From: Acidaminobacter sp964416305
GTDB taxonomy: Bacteria; Bacillota; Clostridia; Peptostreptococcales; Acidaminobacteraceae
Reading direction: 5' to 3'
NCBI GenBank assembly: GCA_964416305.1
Contig: CAYQDM010000012.1
Location: 1 to 64,000, forward strand
Length of the DNA stretch: 64,000 nt
Part shown: piece by piece, positions 8,211 to 16,886 of the stretch
Layout: each line of letters starts with the position of its first letter
How positions within the stretch are numbered: position 1 is the first letter of the stretch
Program-made: the position numbers and the translations under genes
Notes under the pieces: model-generated
Database searches by the model: none
What the model saw: only the letters and a program-made list of their open reading frames with translations
What the model was told of the DNA's origin: nothing

Positions 8211-8585
8211 ATGGCATACATCAAACGTTCCTACGCGGAGCATGTAGCTATTTTCGTCAAGGATATTGACTGGCATGTACGATTCTTTCGAGAAGCACTG
8301 GGCATGATACTTCGGGATGAATCCCAATACCCTGAACAAGTCTGGACGATTGGTGGTGTTCAGCTGATCTCTGCACCGGATTTTCAGGGCCCGGAAGGCC
8401 GATTGGCGCATATAGGTATTATGACAGAAGATTTGGAAGCGGCGCTGGCTGAGATTTACAACTGGGAAGTCAAGGAAATGCCTCAAGGAAGAAATTGGGT
8501 TGAATTGCCGGATGGTCTTTGCATTGAAGTGATGCAGGCTGCAAGGCAGTCGGTTACAGAAGCATTAAATGTACAGCCAAGATGA
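8211..8585 (+). CDS. VOC family protein
   Basis: A 124-residue protein with EHVAIFVKDIDWHVRFFREALGM at the N-terminus and a C-terminal WVELPDGLCIEVM strand bearing the usual terminal Glu, typical of the glyoxalase/epimerase fold. AAGGAGG at 8195-8201 places the start at 8211 rather than the in-frame TTG at 8181. Tightly placed after the PanE-like gene, it could be an isomerase or epimerase of the pathway, for example a methylmalonyl-CoA-epimerase-like role, but this is inference. Confidence 0.72.
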   Translation: MAYIKRSYAEHVAIFVKDIDWHVRFFREALGMILRDESQYPEQVWTIGGVQLISAPDFQGPEGRLAHIGIMTEDLEAALAEIYNWEVKEMPQGRNWVELPDGLCIEVMQAARQSVTEALNVQPR

Positions 8586-8663
8586 GGTCTTTCGCTTATT
8601 GAACTACAGAGTCAAAGTTTAAAAAATATAAATACTAACACAAGGATCAGGGAGGATCAAGTT

Positions 8664-9101
8664 ATGAAGAAAGTTCTTATGCTCCACGGCATCAATCACA
8701 ATATGTTCGGAAAGAGAGATCCCGTTCAATATGGCACAATTACGCTGGATGAAATCAATGAAAAAATGCGAGAACTTGGCAAGGAGTTAAACATTGAGGT
8801 CGTCGCTTTCCAGACCAATTGTGAAGGCGAAATGTGCCAACGGATTCACGACGCGTTTTTGGAAGGCATGGATGCAATTGTCATCAATGCGGGAGCTTGG
8901 ACCCACTACAGCTATGGCATCCGGGACGCGTTGGCTATTTTTACCGGTCCAATTGTGGAAATCCATATGTCCAATATCCATGCAAGAGAAGCGTTTCGAC
9001 ACCAATCCGTCTTCGCTGAAATCGCTCAAGGTCAAATCAGCGGATTCGGCTTGGAGAGCTATTTACTCGGTCTAAGGGCTGCGGTGGCATACATCAAGTA
9101 G
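8664..9101 (+). CDS. aroQ: Type II 3-dehydroquinate dehydratase (AroQ family)
   Basis: 145 residues, the normal length for the dodecameric type II enzyme. Conserved blocks: HGINHNMFGKRDP (usually NGPNLN-LG-R-P, with the catalytic Arg/Tyr loop), FQTNCEGEM, INAGAWTHYSYGIRDAL and IEIHMSNIHAREAFRHQS, containing the catalytic His. The first block departs from the usual NGPNLN, with His in place of Asn at the start. No other shikimate genes are near, and the gene ends the CoA-transferase operon. It may therefore act in degradation of a hydroaromatic or other hydroxy acid rather than in aromatic synthesis. It is preceded by GGGAGG. Confidence 0.82.
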   Translation: MKKVLMLHGINHNMFGKRDPVQYGTITLDEINEKMRELGKELNIEVVAFQTNCEGEMCQRIHDAFLEGMDAIVINAGAWTHYSYGIRDALAIFTGPIVEIHMSNIHAREAFRHQSVFAEIAQGQISGFGLESYLLGLRAAVAYIK

Positions 9102-9689
9102 ATAATTCGAAAGGGTCCGTGCCTGGTACACGCAGTCAAATTCGGAAGTTGTTAAAGTAAGAATCTGCATATTTCAAGTCTTTCATAGGGCAGTAATCGA
9201 GAAACGAGAAGATCTGTACCAGTACAATTAATGAAATCCCTGAAATTGATCAATATTACAATCAACCCATTATCGTCCCATCAGGTAATGGGTTATAAAA
9301 AAAACGCCACTTCCAAATTTTGACACATCCGACATCAAATTATGTTGAGTGATCATTGGCAGAACGCTGGCTTTTAAAGATTATAAGGCATGCCGATGGT
9401 CATTTAACCCGCAATTTGCGTTGTTTTTTACAACGATGTGAAGGATAATAAAGTTAGATGTGCCACAACCAGCATAAGAAGTACGATCACCAGAAGTGAA
9501 GTTGAAGACAAAGTTTTAGCAGAACAAAGCCTGAGCCATAATTCTGGAATTGTGTGGCGCTGTCGTTCTTAAAATGATCCTGATGCGGAAATGACGCAGT
9601 GACTTTAAACCGGAAAGGGGGAAGGTCAGGTCGTGTGATTTGAGCGGCACTTTCAGTGTCCGCCTGAAGCATTTCCTGACCAAGTTTGA
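9102..9689. repeat. Gap with long composite intergenic repeat
   Basis: No gene is seen. 9115-9402 is the best-preserved composite repeat: a GGTAC/GAAGTTG module, TTTCAAGTCTTTCATAGGG, GTACCAGTAC, and a 9-bp hairpin AACCCATTA (9264-9272)/TAATGGGTT (9286-9294). It ends in a terminal hairpin GATCATTGGCA (9351-9361)/TGCCGATGGTC (9391-9401) whose two mismatches are G-U pairs. 9403-9689 shows nothing recognisable. Confidence 0.7.
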
Positions 9690-10307
9690 ATGAATACAGT
9701 ACTGTTTGATGGGTTGCCCGTGACGCCGAGTAAAGTGGTGTGTATTGGAAGAAATTATGTGGCCCATATCGAAGAGCTTCAGAATGAAATGCCGGACGCC
9801 ATGGTGCTGTTCATGAAGCCCAATGCTGCGATCAGCGGCATGCTGAAGGCTTGGCCGGACAAGGAGATCCATTATGAGGGCGAGCTTTCTTTCATCATGG
9901 GTGAGGGGAAGATTAGCGGCGTTGGCTTTGGGCTGGACTTGACCGACAGAAAGCTGCAAAGCGCACTGAAAGCCAAGGGACTGCCTTGGGAACGGGCAAA
10001 GGCCTTTGATGGCGCGGCGGTGTTCGGTGACTTTGAACCCATTGAGGAAGAGGACATTCCTCAGCTTGCCTTCCAGCTCTGGATCAACGACGAGCTGCGG
10101 CAGGAGGGGGATGTGAATCTCATGATTCATAAGCCTCTTGACATATTGGATGAGGTGAAAACAATGACAACACTGGAGGACGGAGACATCCTGATGACGG
10201 GGACACCAAAAGGTGTCGGAACCTTTCAGACGGGGGACCGGATCGTTGGGAAGATATTTTTAGGGCTGACAGAGCTGATGGCAACGGAGTGGATTGTAAA
10301 CGGATGA
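9690..10307 (+). CDS. Fumarylacetoacetate hydrolase family protein
   Basis: A 205-residue single-domain member of the FAH superfamily (acylpyruvases, oxaloacetate decarboxylases, HpcE-like enzymes). Seen: VVCIGRNYVAHIEEL near the N-terminus, the metal-binding EGELSFIMGE and a following Asp, and the C-terminal MTGTPKGVG motif. It is slightly short for the family. A stop codon sits directly before the ATG at 9690 and there is no good Shine-Dalgarno sequence, so initiation is weakly supported. The stop overlaps the next gene's start (ATGA), suggesting coupling. The substrate is unknown; a link to the upstream operon is possible but an insertion-like repeat separates them. Confidence 0.8.
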   Translation: MNTVLFDGLPVTPSKVVCIGRNYVAHIEELQNEMPDAMVLFMKPNAAISGMLKAWPDKEIHYEGELSFIMGEGKISGVGFGLDLTDRKLQSALKAKGLPWERAKAFDGAAVFGDFEPIEEEDIPQLAFQLWINDELRQEGDVNLMIHKPLDILDEVKTMTTLEDGDILMTGTPKGVGTFQTGDRIVGKIFLGLTELMATEWIVNG

Positions 10308-11056
10308 AAACTTTGAAGACAATGAACGCTGTGAAACCAATGAACTCAACGAAACCGGTGGAAACAATGAAACCAGAGGTAACCATAAGCGAGCCGCTTA
10401 CCCTGGCGTCTATTTCAGATGGAAGACTCTACGAACTCAAAGACCTTGTCAGAGCGGATGCCGGCGGGTGTGAAGGCTGCAGCGCATGCTGCTGCGGTGT
10501 TGGCGAGCTGGTGAAGTTGACACCCTTTGACATCTATGAGATGATGCGCGGACTTGAGGTGTCCTTTGATGACTTGCTTGCGGATCATCTGGAACTGCGC
10601 ACCGCAGATAAAATAACGCTTCCGTACTTAAAAATGCTTGGTCCTGATGAACGCTGCAGTTTTCTGAGCGATGAAGGACGCTGCTCGATTCATGCATTTC
10701 GTCCCAATATCTGCCGATTGTTCCCCCTGGGAAGAGTTTATCTGGAGAATGATTTCAAGTATTTCCTGCAGGTGGACGCCTGTGTGAAGCCTAAACTGAA
10801 AATGGTCAAAGTGGCGCAGTGGATTGGCATTGAGAACTATGAGAAAAACAAGACATTTCTTCTGGCTTGGCATACCTGTCTGAAGGCTCTCGCGTTTCGA
10901 TTCAAGTTCATTCGGGATGCAGAGGAGCTGAAGGCTGCTAACGACTACCTGCTGGAGGTGTTTTACCGAATAACGCTGAAAGAGGGAGAAGATTTTTACG
11001 ATGCGTTTTTTAAGTCGCTGGCTAAAGCGAAGGACCGGTTGGGGATTATTGTTTAG
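10304..11056 (+). CDS. YkgJ-type Cys-cluster (zinc/iron-chelating) protein
   Basis: About 250 residues. It has CEGCSACCCGVGELVKLTPFDIYEM and, 55 residues on, CSFLSDEGRCSIHAFRPNICRLFP: the CxxCxxCC plus C-x-R-P-x-x-CR-x-FP pattern of the UPF0153/YkgJ family thought to chelate a metal. The start is placed at 10304, where ATGA overlaps the preceding stop, rather than at the in-frame ATG at 10289. The N-terminal 30 residues are a low-complexity Met/Lys/Thr stretch, which casts some doubt on the exact start. The molecular role is not established. Confidence 0.8.
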   Translation: MKTLKTMNAVKPMNSTKPVETMKPEVTISEPLTLASISDGRLYELKDLVRADAGGCEGCSACCCGVGELVKLTPFDIYEMMRGLEVSFDDLLADHLELRTADKITLPYLKMLGPDERCSFLSDEGRCSIHAFRPNICRLFPLGRVYLENDFKYFLQVDACVKPKLKMVKVAQWIGIENYEKNKTFLLAWHTCLKALAFRFKFIRDAEELKAANDYLLEVFYRITLKEGEDFYDAFFKSLAKAKDRLGIIV

Positions 11057-11201
11057 TGACTTTTCCCGGTGAGACACCTGTGCTTGGTAACTCCGGTGAA
11101 GTTATGGAAGTTGTTTGCGCAGGTGTCTATGTATAGCAATACTTACAAAGGACGGCTATCAAAAATTAAGCGATCTGAACTGGGTACTGGAGGGCAGTAA
11201 A
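11057..11201. repeat. Partial copy of composite intergenic repeat
   Basis: 11083-11130 (GGTAACTCCGGTGAAGTTAT and GGAAGTTGTTTGCGCAGG) aligns with the 5' module of the composite repeat at 2377-2420. It lacks the terminal CATCGGCA hairpin. The following PASTA gene has a good GGAGG at 11189-11193. Confidence 0.5.
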
Positions 11202-11996
11202 ATGGGATTGAAAACAGGGTTACTAAAAGGTGGAAAACTTGTCGCTCATAAACTTGCTCCGGATGTCATGAATTTGGGCGCCAAAATTGGTTCTGAGATC
11301 ATAGAAAAACAGAAAAGCCTTGTCAAAATACCTAACTTGAAAGATGTTCATATTAACGAAGCGCTGCGCGTTCTAAAAGATGAACTTAACTTGATTCCAA
11401 CATCAGCGATCGCAAAACCTAATATTGCGTATGCGAATGAAAGTGAAAACGAGGTCGTGTATTCTGAACCCAAATTTGGCAGTCGTGTTAATCCAAAGAC
11501 AATGGTTAAGGTTTATTATCTGACGCAAGAAGTCATTGAAAAGAGCAAGCTGCTAGTGGAAAATACAGTTCAAGAATTCAAAATGCCAGACGTCGTTGGA
11601 CTTGATCTGGATGAAGCACGTGAAGATCTTGAAGGTTTGGGCTTGCGAGTCACTGAAAAATTAGAAAAACCACATTTGAAATTCGGCGGTAAAGTGGAGG
11701 GTCAGGTTACCAGGGTAACTTTGCCGAGCAATAAAAAAGTCAGTTCAAAATTAAAAACGGGTGATCGCGTTTGGCTCTATTATGTAAATGAGGAAGTCCT
11801 ATCAGAGAGCAAGACCATAAGAGAGCAGAAGGAACAAGATAAGCAGGCGCTAGTCGATAAAATTGGACAAGTTTCACAAGGCGTGGCTAAAGGCATCCAC
11901 ACTGGGGCAGTGGAAGTTCCTCGTCATATTGCCAAAAGTATAAAGGCGCCTTTCAAAAAGAAAAAAGTTAGATCGGGTAAGCGTGAAGAAAAGTAA
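11202..11996 (+). CDS. PASTA-domain protein without kinase
   Basis: A 264-residue protein with two PASTA-like repeats, about residues 44-106 (IPNLKDVHINEALRVLKDEL ... VNPKTMVKVYY) and 127-200 (MPDVVGLDLDEAREDLEGLG ... KTGDRVWLYYVNE). There is no transmembrane segment, signal peptide or kinase domain. The C-terminus is Lys/Arg-rich (APFKKKKVRSGK). PASTA modules normally bind muropeptides outside the cell as part of Ser/Thr kinases or penicillin-binding proteins; a soluble stand-alone version is unusual. The start is the ATG after GGAGG (11189-11193). Confidence 0.75.
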   Translation: MGLKTGLLKGGKLVAHKLAPDVMNLGAKIGSEIIEKQKSLVKIPNLKDVHINEALRVLKDELNLIPTSAIAKPNIAYANESENEVVYSEPKFGSRVNPKTMVKVYYLTQEVIEKSKLLVENTVQEFKMPDVVGLDLDEAREDLEGLGLRVTEKLEKPHLKFGGKVEGQVTRVTLPSNKKVSSKLKTGDRVWLYYVNEEVLSESKTIREQKEQDKQALVDKIGQVSQGVAKGIHTGAVEVPRHIAKSIKAPFKKKKVRSGKREEK

Positions 11997-12000
11997 TTCT

Positions 12001-12163
12001 CAACAATTCTGGAAGTCCGGACTTGGGTACCCCTGAAAGTTGATTAAATAACCGCAATGAAAACTAACCCATTATCGAACTAGCTGATAATGGGTTATAA
12101 ACAAACTGCGGCTTCCAATTTTTAACATGCTTCAGAATGTTTGAAGATGGGTGACCATCGGCA
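12001..12163. repeat. Composite intergenic repeat copy
   Basis: Contains an 11-bp hairpin AACCCATTATC (12066-12076)/GATAATGGGTT (12086-12096), then TATAAACAAACTGCGGCTTC and GGGTGACCATCGGCA (arm 12153-12163). Order and spacing match 9264-9361 and 2520-2611. Confidence 0.65.
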
Positions 12164-12269
12164 GAGGAAATCTTTGAACTGTCTCATTATTGCCGCTGAA
12201 GATGAACGCCTGAATTCGCCGTAATTGCGATATAATAAAATCAGATGAACAAATCAGGAGGTCGCTTGC

Positions 12270-13211
12270 ATGAAGATAATGGACATTGACGCTATACCTG
12301 GAGAAAAATGGTTTCCGAAGGAGACGCACTTCATTGAAGACATGCAGGAGTACTGGGGTGACTGGGGTGTTGCTTCAGAAGTGGACACATTGAGAGCTGT
12401 TTTGATGAGGCGTCCCGGCAAGGAAATTGAAAAATTTGATGCCAACGAGGTTCGATTTTCGGATGTGCCCGTGGATCCTCAGCTAATGCGAATACAACAC
12501 GATGCCGTTGCCAATATTTACAGAGACCACGGCGTCACGGTCCATTATGTGGAGGAGCAAAGGGAAGATCGTCCAAATGCCGTCTTCTGCAGAGATTTAA
12601 TGTTCATGACCCCTGAAGGCGCTATAATTTCCCGGCCGGGCATGTCAGCACGTCGCGGTGAAGAGCGGTATGTCGCCCAAGCCTTGGCAAAATTGGGGGT
12701 TCCTATTATTAAGACCATTAATGGAGACGGGATCTTCGAAGGTGCCAATGCCATGTGGGTGGATCGTGAGACGTGTGTGATCTCGACGGGTAGCAGATGC
12801 AACCGCAGCGGCTATGACCAAGTGGCTGATGAGCTCCGCAGAATGGGCGTTTCCAACATACTGCATATGCAGCAGCCTTACAGCAACATTCATATTGATG
12901 GTTTGATGAACACCGCAAGCCACGATACGGTGCTGGTTCACGCCTCACAGGTGCCTTATGATGTTCTGAATGTGATGAAAAAGAAAGGGTATAAAATACT
13001 TGAAGCGCCATCGACTACTGAGGTGCGTTCAACCTTCGCATGCAATTTTGTCGCATTGGAGCCGGGTCTGGTGGTCATCCCTGAGGGAAATCCAAGGACA
13101 CAGGCGCTGCTGGAAGACAATGGCATCAAAGTTATATCTGTGGATGTGTCGGAAATACTTAAAGGCCGCGGCGCGATTCACTGCATAACGGCCTATTTGA
13201 AAAGGGGTTAG
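12270..13211 (+). CDS. Amidinotransferase/arginine-deiminase-family hydrolase
   Basis: A 313-residue protein of the guanidino-group-modifying superfamily (arginine deiminase, dimethylarginase, amidinotransferases). Seen: an N-terminal LRAVLMRRPG strand, FCRDLMFMTPEGAI with the acidic substrate residue, IFEGANAMWV, QPYSNIHIDGLMN with the catalytic His, and GRGAIHCITAYL with the nucleophilic Cys near the C-terminus. The length favours a dimethylarginine-dimethylaminohydrolase or amidinotransferase-like enzyme over the roughly 400-residue ArcA. There is no arcBC nearby. AGGAGG precedes the ATG. The substrate is unassigned. Confidence 0.82.
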   Translation: MKIMDIDAIPGEKWFPKETHFIEDMQEYWGDWGVASEVDTLRAVLMRRPGKEIEKFDANEVRFSDVPVDPQLMRIQHDAVANIYRDHGVTVHYVEEQREDRPNAVFCRDLMFMTPEGAIISRPGMSARRGEERYVAQALAKLGVPIIKTINGDGIFEGANAMWVDRETCVISTGSRCNRSGYDQVADELRRMGVSNILHMQQPYSNIHIDGLMNTASHDTVLVHASQVPYDVLNVMKKKGYKILEAPSTTEVRSTFACNFVALEPGLVVIPEGNPRTQALLEDNGIKVISVDVSEILKGRGAIHCITAYLKRG

Positions 13212-13287
13212 TGTCCAGTAAACACTAAAACCAGGCATGCTGCAGGTAAAATGACGTAATGTGATCTATTAAGAAGGGATGGTTCGT

Positions 13288-13854
13288 ATGAGAAAACAAG
13301 AAACGAAATTGTCTTCAGAACAACGTGCAGAACTGCTCGATCTATTGAAAATCCGTTTTGAGAAAAATAGTCATCGCCATCCTGGGCTTGAATGGGATCG
13401 TGTGCAGGAAAAGCTGGAAAAAAATGCGGACAAACTGTGGTCGCTTTATGAAATGGAAAGAACCGGTGGTGAGCCGGATGTTGTAAGCGGTGATCAACAG
13501 ACGGATGAAATCATTTTTTATGACTGTTCAGCGGAAAGCCCAAGCGGTCGCAGAAATGTTTGCTATGACCGTGAAGCACTTGAGTCAAGGAAGGCTAATA
13601 AACCTGAGAACAGTGCCATGGGTATGGCTGAGGACATGGGTATTGAGATGTTAACAGAGGAACAATACCGGCAGCTGCAGGCATTTGGAATTTTTGATAT
13701 TAAGACGTCGAGTTGGGTGAGAACGCCTGACAAGATCAGAAAGCTCGGTGGCGCCATCTTTTGTGATCGACGCTATGACACGGTTTTTATGTACCATAAT
13801 GGTGCTGAGTCGTACTATGGTTCCAGGGGGTTTCGAGGTGCGTTGAGGGTTTGA
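13288..13854 (+). CDS. DUF4256 family protein
   Basis: A 188-residue protein matching the DUF4256 family through its whole length: LEWDRVQEKLE, WSLYEMERTGGEPDVV, IFYDCSAESPSGRRNVCYD, EDMGIEMLTEEQYRQLQ, and RKLGGAIFCDRRYDTVF plus a C-terminal YHNGAESYYGSRGFRGALRV-like end. The function is unknown. The ATG at 13288 follows AAGGG at 13274-13278; an in-frame ATG at 13279 overlaps that site. The gene is followed by a strong hairpin terminator of the dispersed family. Confidence 0.85.
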   Translation: MRKQETKLSSEQRAELLDLLKIRFEKNSHRHPGLEWDRVQEKLEKNADKLWSLYEMERTGGEPDVVSGDQQTDEIIFYDCSAESPSGRRNVCYDREALESRKANKPENSAMGMAEDMGIEMLTEEQYRQLQAFGIFDIKTSSWVRTPDKIRKLGGAIFCDRRYDTVFMYHNGAESYYGSRGFRGALRV

Positions 13855-13889
13855 TAAATTTTGGTGTGAATTAATCAAATGATAATAGG

Positions 13890-13944
13890 TGACCATCGGC
13901 AGTGCTCCGTACTTTAGGGATTAGAGCGTGCCGATGGTTTTTTG
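13890..13944 (+). terminator. Terminator built from the dispersed GACCATCGGCA hairpin
   Basis: GACCATCGGCA (13891-13901) pairs with TGCCGATGGT (13929-13938); an inner GCTC/GAGC adds to the stem. TTTTTTG follows. It terminates the DUF4256 gene. Confidence 0.75.
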
Positions 13945-14075
13945 TTTCCAAAACACTCTGCATCTTGTGTTTATGATTGAATTAAATATAAAAAATATAT
14001 TTTATTCGATTGTAATCGAACAAAATTTGAAAACGTAATTTTTATCGAGTATAATCTTAAATATGGGGTGATATC

Positions 14076-15278
14076 ATGAAAAATAGAGTGTTGTACCTTT
14101 CAAAGCTCATTCAATTCAAAGATAAACCACTCATTAAGGTTATCACCGGGATCAGACGCTGTGGAAAGTCGACATTGCTTTCACTTTTCGAAAAGCATTT
14201 AATCGCAGACGGCACTGCCAAAGCGCATGTGATCCGAATCAATCTTGAATCCTTCGAATTTGATGAGATTACCACTTATAAAGCGCTTCACGCATATATC
14301 AAAGAACGGATGCATGACAACACCCCTCGGTATTATATTCTTTTAGACGAAGTTCAACTGATCCAAGGTTGGGAAAAGGCAGTCAATGCACTTCTTGTGG
14401 ATGCCAACGTGGATGTCTATATTACAGGATCCAACGCCCATCTATTGTCTTCAGAGTTGTCGACGCTGCTGTCTGGCAGGTATGTCGAAATTAAAATGCA
14501 GCCACTGTCCTTTAAAGAATATTTGGATTTCACCGAAACAGTTCGTGCTGATCAGTATCAGACTATGTTTGATCAATACCTCAAGTTTGGCGGGCTTCCT
14601 ACGGTCGTAGAACTATTGGACCACATTGAGACCATAGACCCATTTCTTGAGGGTGTTTATAATACAGTTTTGATGAAAGATGTTGTTGAGAGGAACAGTG
14701 TCAGGGACCCGGCTCTGCTGGAAAGTATTTTGAAATTTCTAGCAGCCAATGTTGGCAGCATTGTCTCAACAAAGAAAATTAGCGACTATCTTTCAAGCAG
14801 TGGCAGAAAAACAACCAGTGACACTATTGACAATTATCTAAAAATGCTTGAGAGTGCCTTCATTATTTATAAAGCCAATCGCTATGATTTGAAGGGCAAA
14901 ATGTTTCTTAAAACCCTTGAAAAATATTATATGGTCGATATGGGGATCCGCAATAGACTGGCAGGGCTTCGCAATACCGATTATGGCCACGTTCTGGAAA
15001 ATGTCGTTTATTTGGAACTCATCCAACGTGGCTATGAGGTTTCTATTGGTAAAATAGGCACCTTGGAGGTCGATTTCATCGCCGAGAAAACGAATGAAAG
15101 AATTTATTATCAGGTTTCTGCGACTGTTTTGGATGAAACGTCAAAGGTGCGTGAACTGCGCCCGCTACAAGCCATAGCGGATAATTATCCCAAGTATATG
15201 CTTACCATGGATCAGACGATTTTCAACGACTACGCTGGAATTAAGGTTCAAAATATCATAGATTTTTTGCTGGAGTAG
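14076..15278 (+). CDS. AAA-family ATPase with DUF4143 domain
   Basis: A 400-residue protein. Walker A GIRRCGKSTLLSLF (about residues 25-38), Walker B-like YYILLDEVQ (about 88-96), ITGSNAHLLSSELSTLLSGR sensor region, and a C-terminal DUF4143 nuclease-like domain (FLKTLEKYYMVDMGIRN, NVVYLELIQRGYEVSIGKIG, EVDFIAEK). The GKIGTLEVDFIAEK segment with E-V-D is like a PD-(D/E)xK core. This family is widespread in anaerobes and archaea and is often found near mobile or defence genes, but its role is not established. It lies 200 bp upstream of the Wadjet operon in the same direction, with a half-copy of the dispersed repeat between, so co-transcription is uncertain. Confidence 0.82.
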   Translation: MKNRVLYLSKLIQFKDKPLIKVITGIRRCGKSTLLSLFEKHLIADGTAKAHVIRINLESFEFDEITTYKALHAYIKERMHDNTPRYYILLDEVQLIQGWEKAVNALLVDANVDVYITGSNAHLLSSELSTLLSGRYVEIKMQPLSFKEYLDFTETVRADQYQTMFDQYLKFGGLPTVVELLDHIETIDPFLEGVYNTVLMKDVVERNSVRDPALLESILKFLAANVGSIVSTKKISDYLSSSGRKTTSDTIDNYLKMLESAFIIYKANRYDLKGKMFLKTLEKYYMVDMGIRNRLAGLRNTDYGHVLENVVYLELIQRGYEVSIGKIGTLEVDFIAEKTNERIYYQVSATVLDETSKVRELRPLQAIADNYPKYMLTMDQTIFNDYAGIKVQNIIDFLLE

Positions 15279-15286
15279 GGTCAAGT

Positions 15287-15297
15287 GACCATTGGCA
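15287..15297 (+). repeat. Half-copy of dispersed repeat (GACCATTGGCA)
   Basis: A single arm with one transition relative to the consensus, 9 bp after the ATPase stop. No complementary arm is found nearby. The remaining 15298-15479 gap holds no gene. Confidence 0.55.
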
Positions 15298-15479
15298 TAA
15301 GCTTAATAGCGCTGATTCCTAACAATTTTGATTTTATGTATTGAAATGGTAAATTGATCATAGGATATTGAAACAGTATCCGAGCTTCTTCTTTGTTCCC
15401 TTTGACCCACTGACCTAACCTCGCACCGCTGCGCCGCCTCACCCCTAGCCGCAATGATATCCCGAAAGCAGGTACGCCC

Positions 15480-16886
15480 ATGCATCTCTTCGACAAAATC
15501 CCGGAATCCCTATTCTCGATTCTGGCATCCAGGAACCGCCGTGTTTATGTGGATGCCCTTTTTGTGCTGCACGAGTGCTTCAGGCAGAACCTGTCCATCC
15601 GCAGGGAGGACCTGGTTTCCATGCTGATTGGGCGCCTGGAGGACGAACTGCTTGAGGACCTGGATCCCCAGGAAGAGGATGACGTGGCGGAGATTCAGAG
15701 TGTGTCCGGCAAGGCTAATTTTCTGATCAGAAAAATGAACGACACCGGCTGGATTGAGATCGAATTCCGCAGCGACACCTTTGAAGAGGTCGTCTCCCTG
15801 CCGGATTACGCCGTCCAGCTGATCGTCCTGCTCTATGAGCTCACCCACGAAGAGCAAAGGGAATACAACGGCTATGTGGTCACCACGTACAACAACCTGC
15901 GAGGTGCGGACCAGGACCGTAACGAGTATACCTTTGAAATTTTGGAACGGGCTAAAAGGGATACCACCAAGCTCATTGACATGCTCAAATCCCTCTACAA
16001 CAACATCATCCGCTACCACAACCAGCTCTTTAAAACCAGCGGCATCAACGAGATCCTGAAACTTCACTTTGACGATTTTATGGATCTCGTCCACGACCGA
16101 ATCTATCATCCCCTCAAGACCCTGGATTCTGTGCCACGCTTCCGCCAGCCCATCTGCGACATCCTGAACAAATGGATGAGCGACGATGGGATGAAAGATC
16201 AGCTTGTCCGCCAGGCCCTCCAGCGCAGGCGTTACGAGAATGAGCATGAAGCCGTTGACGGCATTCTCCAGATGATGACGGACATCATCAATACTTATGA
16301 GGGACTGGATGAGATTCTCCGCCAGATTGAGCGAAAAAATGCGGTGTATACCCAGGCGGCCTTCGAAAAGGTGAGGTATCTCGTCACCCGGGATCATTCA
16401 GTCCGGGGGAAACTGGCCAATGTCATTTCAAGTCTTCGCGGGTGTGATGAGGAGACCCTGGACGAGATTGGAGCTATGGGCATTGAGCTCTATGCCCAGC
16501 GCATTCTGGACGATCAGTCCCTTTACAGGAGGACCATTAAAAAGAAAAGCGACTTCAAGGCGCCGCTGAAGATCAGGACCATGGGGGAAGGCTTGAAGAC
16601 AGAACACTTGAAAGCATTCGTCGGCAATCTCGACCGCGAATACAGCATTGAGAAGATTGAGGCGTTCATTCAGAATCTCCTGGGTGAGAATGCCCAGGTC
16701 TCAGCGAAAGATCTCGATATCGCGGATGACGAGATTTTCACCAAGCTGGTGGCTGCGACCATGAAGTCGAATGACCCTGCGGTTGGCTATAAAATTGTAT
16801 TTGACGGAAAAAAAGAACATCGCTCCCACCGTTACCGGGTGCCGGACATGCGGATTGTCAGGAAGGTGAAAAAGTATGTGGACTGA
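15480..16886 (+). CDS. jetA: Wadjet subunit JetA (kleisin/MukF-like)
   Basis: A 468-residue helical protein that opens the jetABCD operon. The start (LFDKIPESLFSILASRNRRV, VDALFVLHECF) and size fit the DUF5716-type JetA of Clostridia. JetA is the kleisin that bridges the SMC heads, binds JetB and anchors the complex on DNA. The N-terminal part looks like winged-helix DNA-binding regions and the middle (KLIDMLKSLYNNIIRYHNQL and onward) like long helical neck-binding segments. The ribosome binding site is weak (AGCAGG). The stop overlaps jetB by 11 bp. The DUF5716 resemblance suggests Wadjet type III, but the subtype call is tentative. Confidence 0.82.
   Translation: MHLFDKIPESLFSILASRNRRVYVDALFVLHECFRQNLSIRREDLVSMLIGRLEDELLEDLDPQEEDDVAEIQSVSGKANFLIRKMNDTGWIEIEFRSDTFEEVVSLPDYAVQLIVLLYELTHEEQREYNGYVVTTYNNLRGADQDRNEYTFEILERAKRDTTKLIDMLKSLYNNIIRYHNQLFKTSGINEILKLHFDDFMDLVHDRIYHPLKTLDSVPRFRQPICDILNKWMSDDGMKDQLVRQALQRRRYENEHEAVDGILQMMTDIINTYEGLDEILRQIERKNAVYTQAAFEKVRYLVTRDHSVRGKLANVISSLRGCDEETLDEIGAMGIELYAQRILDDQSLYRRTIKKKSDFKAPLKIRTMGEGLKTEHLKAFVGNLDREYSIEKIEAFIQNLLGENAQVSAKDLDIADDEIFTKLVAATMKSNDPAVGYKIVFDGKKEHRSHRYRVPDMRIVRKVKKYVD

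Noticed and set aside
15510..16397. Minus-strand open frame of 295 codons inside jetA.
   Set aside because: Shadow of jetA with no start signals or recognisable protein features.
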